From the NCBI GenBank assembly GCA_947626285.1, contig CANQRR010000031.1, positions 1-40,266 on the forward strand: a stretch of DNA of 40,266 bases. The letters are read 5' to 3'. The stretch is from an uncultured Lachnospiraceae bacterium (lineage in GTDB: Bacteria > Bacillota > Clostridia > Lachnospirales > Lachnospiraceae). Under the pieces are notes generated by a model. That model had not been told where the DNA came from, searched no databases, and saw only the letters and a list, made by a program, of their open reading frames with translations. Position 1 is the stretch's first letter. Each line of letters begins with the position of its first letter. Made by a program: the position numbers and the translations under genes. This document shows positions 38,890 through 40,266 of the stretch, in pieces.

Positions 38890-40032
38890 TCAAATATCCC
38901 GGACGGAGCCGTCGAAAGCGATCTGGCAGTGGATGCTCCGCTGGGCGGGAGGGAATTTCTCGGTGATGTCCTCCGCCAGCTCGATGCCGATGCCCGGCCG
39001 GTCGGGAATGACCAGATAGCCCCGATCCAGCTCCAGCGGCTCGGTGAGCATCTCGCTCTCATTGCCTGTCAGATAGAAGCTGGGGAACTCCTGGATGCAC
39101 ACATTGGGGACAGCGGCGTCCAGCTGGAGGCAGGCGGCGGTGGAGACGGGACCCAGGGGATTGTGGGGCACAAGATCCACATAGTGGCTCTCGGCGATGG
39201 CGGCTACCTTCTTGGAGGGGGTCAGGCCGCCCAGAGCGCACACATCGGGCCGGACGTACCGGGCCGCGCCCCGGCTGAGCACATCCTCAAACTCCTGGAT
39301 GTTGATGAACCGCTCCCCGGTGGCGATAGGCAGGGCGGTCTTGGAGGCCACCTCGGCCATGACGGCGCTGCTGTCAGGGGGAATGGGGTCCTCCAAGAAC
39401 AGGGGGCGGTACGGCTCCACCGCCCGGGCAAAGGCCACGGCGTCCATGGGGTTCATGCTGCGGTGGACCTCCAGGATGAGGTCGAAGTCGTCCCCCACGG
39501 CCTCCCGGCAGGCTTTCACGCGCTCTGACTGCTGGGCCACCCGGTGGCTGTAGATGCCGTCCTCATAGGGGGCATTTTTCGCCTTGGCGTCCCCGGTGAT
39601 CATCAGGCGGGCGGCGGTGAAGCCCTGCCGCTTGACCTCCGCGCAGGCTTCGCCCATCTCCTCGGGCGTAAACTTGAAGACGGCGGGGTAGGTGCGCACT
39701 TTGTCCCGGCACTTGCCGCCCAACAGCTCATAGACAGGAACCCCCAGGGCTTTGCCCTTGATGTCCCACAGGGCGATGTCGATGGCGGAGATGGCGCTCA
39801 TGAGAACGCTGCCCCGGAAGTACATACTGCGGTACATGTACTGCCAGTGGTGCTCGATGCGCATGGGGTTCTGGCCAACGATATAGCCCTCCAGCTTTTT
39901 CAGCACCCCCACGACGCCGTCGATATAGCCCCAGGCGCCGGCCTCACCGAGACCCACGATGCCGGCGTCGGTGTGCAGCTTGACAAACAGGTATTTGCCA
40001 GCCGGGACCAGTTCCAGACGGGTAACTTTCAT
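38890..40032 (-). CDS. Enolase-superfamily acid-sugar dehydratase (MR/MLE family)
   Basis: A 380-residue mandelate racemase/muconate lactonizing enzyme-type protein. It has the N-terminal capping domain (ETxG-like LGEAGAWGYIDG) and a barrel with metal ligands in LILEVHRSMN, LFLEDPIPPD and IATGERFIN, then VPHNPLGPVSTAACLQL with a candidate catalytic His. The order is closest to the D-galactonate/mannonate dehydratase-like subgroup, so a sugar-acid dehydratase is likely; the classic KxK is not seen (AARLMIT). The start at 40032 has no good ribosome site and ATG at 40044 is possible. It forms an operon with the esterase after it. Confidence 0.85.
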   Translation of the reverse strand: MKVTRLELVPAGKYLFVKLHTDAGIVGLGEAGAWGYIDGVVGVLKKLEGYIVGQNPMRIEHHWQYMYRSMYFRGSVLMSAISAIDIALWDIKGKALGVPVYELLGGKCRDKVRTYPAVFKFTPEEMGEACAEVKRQGFTAARLMITGDAKAKNAPYEDGIYSHRVAQQSERVKACREAVGDDFDLILEVHRSMNPMDAVAFARAVEPYRPLFLEDPIPPDSSAVMAEVASKTALPIATGERFINIQEFEDVLSRGAARYVRPDVCALGGLTPSKKVAAIAESHYVDLVPHNPLGPVSTAACLQLDAAVPNVCIQEFPSFYLTGNESEMLTEPLELDRGYLVIPDRPGIGIELAEDITEKFPPAQRSIHCQIAFDGSVRDI

Positions 40033-40266
40033 AGGAATTACCATGCCGGAGCGGCGCCGGCACAAATAGGGATGAAAACAGATGCCGCAAAATTATCTGT
40101 TTTCCTGTATAATAGTGACGAGAGAGGCAAACTACAAAGCACGGGGAGGTGAGTTGCGCGCAACTCATCAGTCGCAACGGCAGTATTGGAATCAGTGTAA
40201 GCGCTGCTATTCAAGCACAAATAAGAGGGTCGTTTGAGTCCGCACAGTAAGAATTGTAAAGTACTT
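40033..40266. other. Right-edge intergenic region with palindrome
   Basis: 234 bp without a supported gene. TATAAT occurs near 40109 on the plus strand. GGGGAGG at 40143-40149 could serve a plus-strand gene, but only short frames (about 30 codons) follow within the window. Confidence 0.4.
40152..40167. promoter_or_regulatory. 16-bp perfect palindrome
   Basis: GAGTTGCGCGCAACTC is self-complementary. It lies 120 bp upstream of the sugar-acid dehydratase-like gene and could be the operator of its regulator (a GntR or LacI type would be usual, but none is in view). Confidence 0.5.

Overview
The window reads as a chromosomal segment of a fairly GC-rich Clostridia/Firmicutes bacterium, most likely an Oscillospiraceae-type gut anaerobe. 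This rests on strong AGGAGG ribosome sites, TTGACA-N17-TATAAT promoters, the mix of protein families (CooC-like ATPase, DUF5714, TIGR04076, DUF1273, flavodoxin-like oxidoreductases, old-yellow-enzyme family) and a tRNA-Thr(GGT) fragment. Genus is not assigned. Metabolic genes at both ends are GC-rich; the centre is visibly more AT-rich and is accessory DNA.

Layout. 0.2-5.7 kb: LysR regulator, MATE exporter, CooC/NifH-type ATPase with a divergent TetR regulator, ACT-domain protein, TIGR04076 protein and a His/Tyr/Gly-tailed protein. 5.8-6.1 kb: a decayed tyrosine-integrase gene beside a 45-bp 3' piece of tRNA-Thr, the scar of an old integrated element. 6.4-10.9 kb: a winged-helix/HATPase/STAS-like regulator, a Fic protein with a partial copy of itself downstream, and an AlbA_2/HATPase protein. 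11.2-23.8 kb: a defence island. 23.9-29.1 kb: small housekeeping or accessory enzymes (esterase, DUF5714, PIG-L deacetylase, two flavodoxin-like reductases, cyclophilin-like lipoprotein, metallo-hydrolase). 29.2-35.4 kb: a mobile-looking segment with consensus promoters, a structured leader, five tightly packed small genes (four with HTH-like domains, one fused to a nuclease-like domain), a candidate small RNA and a tyrosine integrase. 35.5-40.0 kb: ketosamine kinase-like gene, a deletion-fused flavin oxidoreductase pseudogene, and a hydrolase plus acid-sugar dehydratase-like operon.

The main discovery is the island at 11.46-23.75 kb. Its right half is a recognisable DNA phosphorothioation set, dndB-dndC-dndD-dndE, with its own consensus promoter embedded in an 18-bp perfect inverted repeat. 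dndA is absent from the window, so a housekeeping cysteine desulfurase probably supplies sulfur. The left half is not the usual dndFGH restriction set. It is a five-gene, mostly overlapping operon: an 878-aa protein with an RNA-polymerase alpha-CTD-like domain and a sigma region 4-like HTH; a PLD-nuclease/SF2-helicase; a 52-aa protein; a DndD-like SMC ATPase with an added Cys cluster; and a 166-aa unknown. I infer that this is a phosphorothioate-linked effector module with a different architecture from DndFGH. A broken XRE regulator precedes it.

Other points worth attention: the fused flavin oxidoreductase pseudogene at the right end, the 256-bp flavodoxin fragment repeated across a 5.7-kb segment, an inverted-repeat element near 30.3 kb, and several palindromic operators next to regulator genes. 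All functions are inferred from sequence reading alone; no searches were run.
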